DNA from: Bacteroidota bacterium
GTDB taxonomy: Bacteria > Bacteroidota > Bacteroidia > Bacteroidales > Bacteroidaceae
Length of the DNA stretch: 23,801 nucleotides
Direction: 5' to 3'
NCBI GenBank assembly: GCA_023458215.1
Contig: JAEXAJ010000228.1
Coordinates: forward strand, 1 to 23,801
Positions within the stretch are counted from its first letter, which is position 1; each line of letters opens with the position of its first letter. The translations under genes and the position numbers were made by a program. The notes below the pieces were generated by a model. It did not search any database and was not told the origin of the DNA. It worked only from the letters and a program-made list of their open reading frames with translations. Shown here piece after piece: positions 23,555 to 23,801 of the stretch.

Positions 23555-23801
23555 CATCCGCTTTCTGAAAAGAAAAAGCAACGAAAACGAAGCGATCTTT
23601 GAACAGATTTACATAAACAATACAAGTAGTACAAGAGCAAGAACAACTATGTAAGTAGTAATGTTCTTGGGTATAAAAAAAGAACCGTCAATACTTATAT
23701 ATATAGGTAAAGATAAACTTTTAATAAACCGAGCGTCCTGAACAGATACAAACGAGCTTGTATGTTATGCTTATAAGCTAATAACTTATAACTCATAACT
23801 T
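23555..23801 (+). ncRNA. Probable rRNA operon leader (5' part only)
   Basis: After P3 the sequence contains GATCTTTGAACAGATTT, similar to boxA-type rRNA antitermination sequences (around 23594-23608), and a hairpin with CAAGAAC (23638-23644) and GTTCTTG (23663-23669). No 16S start (AGAGTTTGATC-like) appears before the window ends, so the rRNA itself is outside. The leader identity is inferred from the three promoters and my recollection of Bacteroides rrn leaders. Confidence 0.6.
23780..23801. repeat. Start of another palindromic repeat copy at the window edge
   Basis: These 22 bases are identical to 18641-18662 in the repeat downstream of ddl. The copy runs off the window, so its second arm cannot be seen. 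Confidence 0.6.

Noticed and set aside
23457..23654. 65-residue open frame among the rRNA promoters
   Set aside because: It spans P3 and the leader, is composed of Lys/Asn-rich AT codons and resembles no protein I know.
23555..23801. Presence of the 16S rRNA gene or a tRNA
   Set aside because: No 16S 5' sequence and no cloverleaf with a T-arm could be found before the window ends.

Overview
The window is a piece of a Bacteroides-type chromosome carrying mostly housekeeping genes. The assignment rests on several things. Promoters carry the Bacteroidetes -7 element TAnnTTTG, some with a -33 TTTG, and clear Shine-Dalgarno sequences are absent. The gene set includes an N-succinylornithine carbamoyltransferase, tandem Skp/OmpH genes behind bamA, a NigD-like lipoprotein and a DUF6242-like lipoprotein. 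Predicted lipoproteins have acidic residues right after the lipid-modified cysteine. The species cannot be fixed from what I can see.

Left part (1-2582): the 5' end of pyrE (minus, cut by the window edge), then recX and prmC overlapping by 4 bp on the minus strand, and ribD divergent from prmC. Next (2696-8607) is an envelope-biogenesis block on the plus strand: a surface-type lipoprotein, uppS, bamA and two skp/ompH paralogues, closed by a strong bidirectional hairpin terminator. It is followed by murI, a DUF2007 gene, proB and proA (8807-12503).

Middle part (12511-16314): an OprP-type porin (minus) diverges from the argF'-type N-succinylornithine carbamoyltransferase (plus). Then comes a PAP2 phosphatase/outer-membrane-barrel gene that is split by a one-base frameshift in a G run.

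Right part (16318-21723): two minus-strand units. One is rpmH with its own promoter and terminator. The other is PASTA protein - rluD - ddl - palindromic repeat - acyltransferase - NigD-like lipoprotein - rhodanese lipoprotein. efp runs divergently from rpmH and ends in a clear terminator. The last 1.25 kb has no protein gene. It holds several inverted repeats, then three tandem rRNA-type promoters and an apparent rRNA leader, so a 16S gene probably begins just beyond the window.

Metabolic links: ProB and ProA make proline precursors, and the carbamoyltransferase makes succinylcitrulline for arginine. UppS, MurI and Ddl feed peptidoglycan synthesis. BamA and the Skp proteins assemble outer-membrane proteins. 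RpmH, EF-P, PrmC and RluD serve translation.

I found no CRISPR array, transposase, phage gene or toxin system, and no clearly new multi-gene system. The observations most worth following are: (1) a ~93-bp promoter-carrying repeat upstream of both murI and the carbamoyltransferase, with paired compensatory changes in a hairpin; (2) an 87-bp palindromic repeat inserted in frame in proB, exactly between its two domains; (3) the PAP2/barrel frameshift at a G5 tract; (4) a large inverted repeat with two competing right arms upstream of the rRNA promoters; (5) a tyrosine-rich segment in the BamA barrel.
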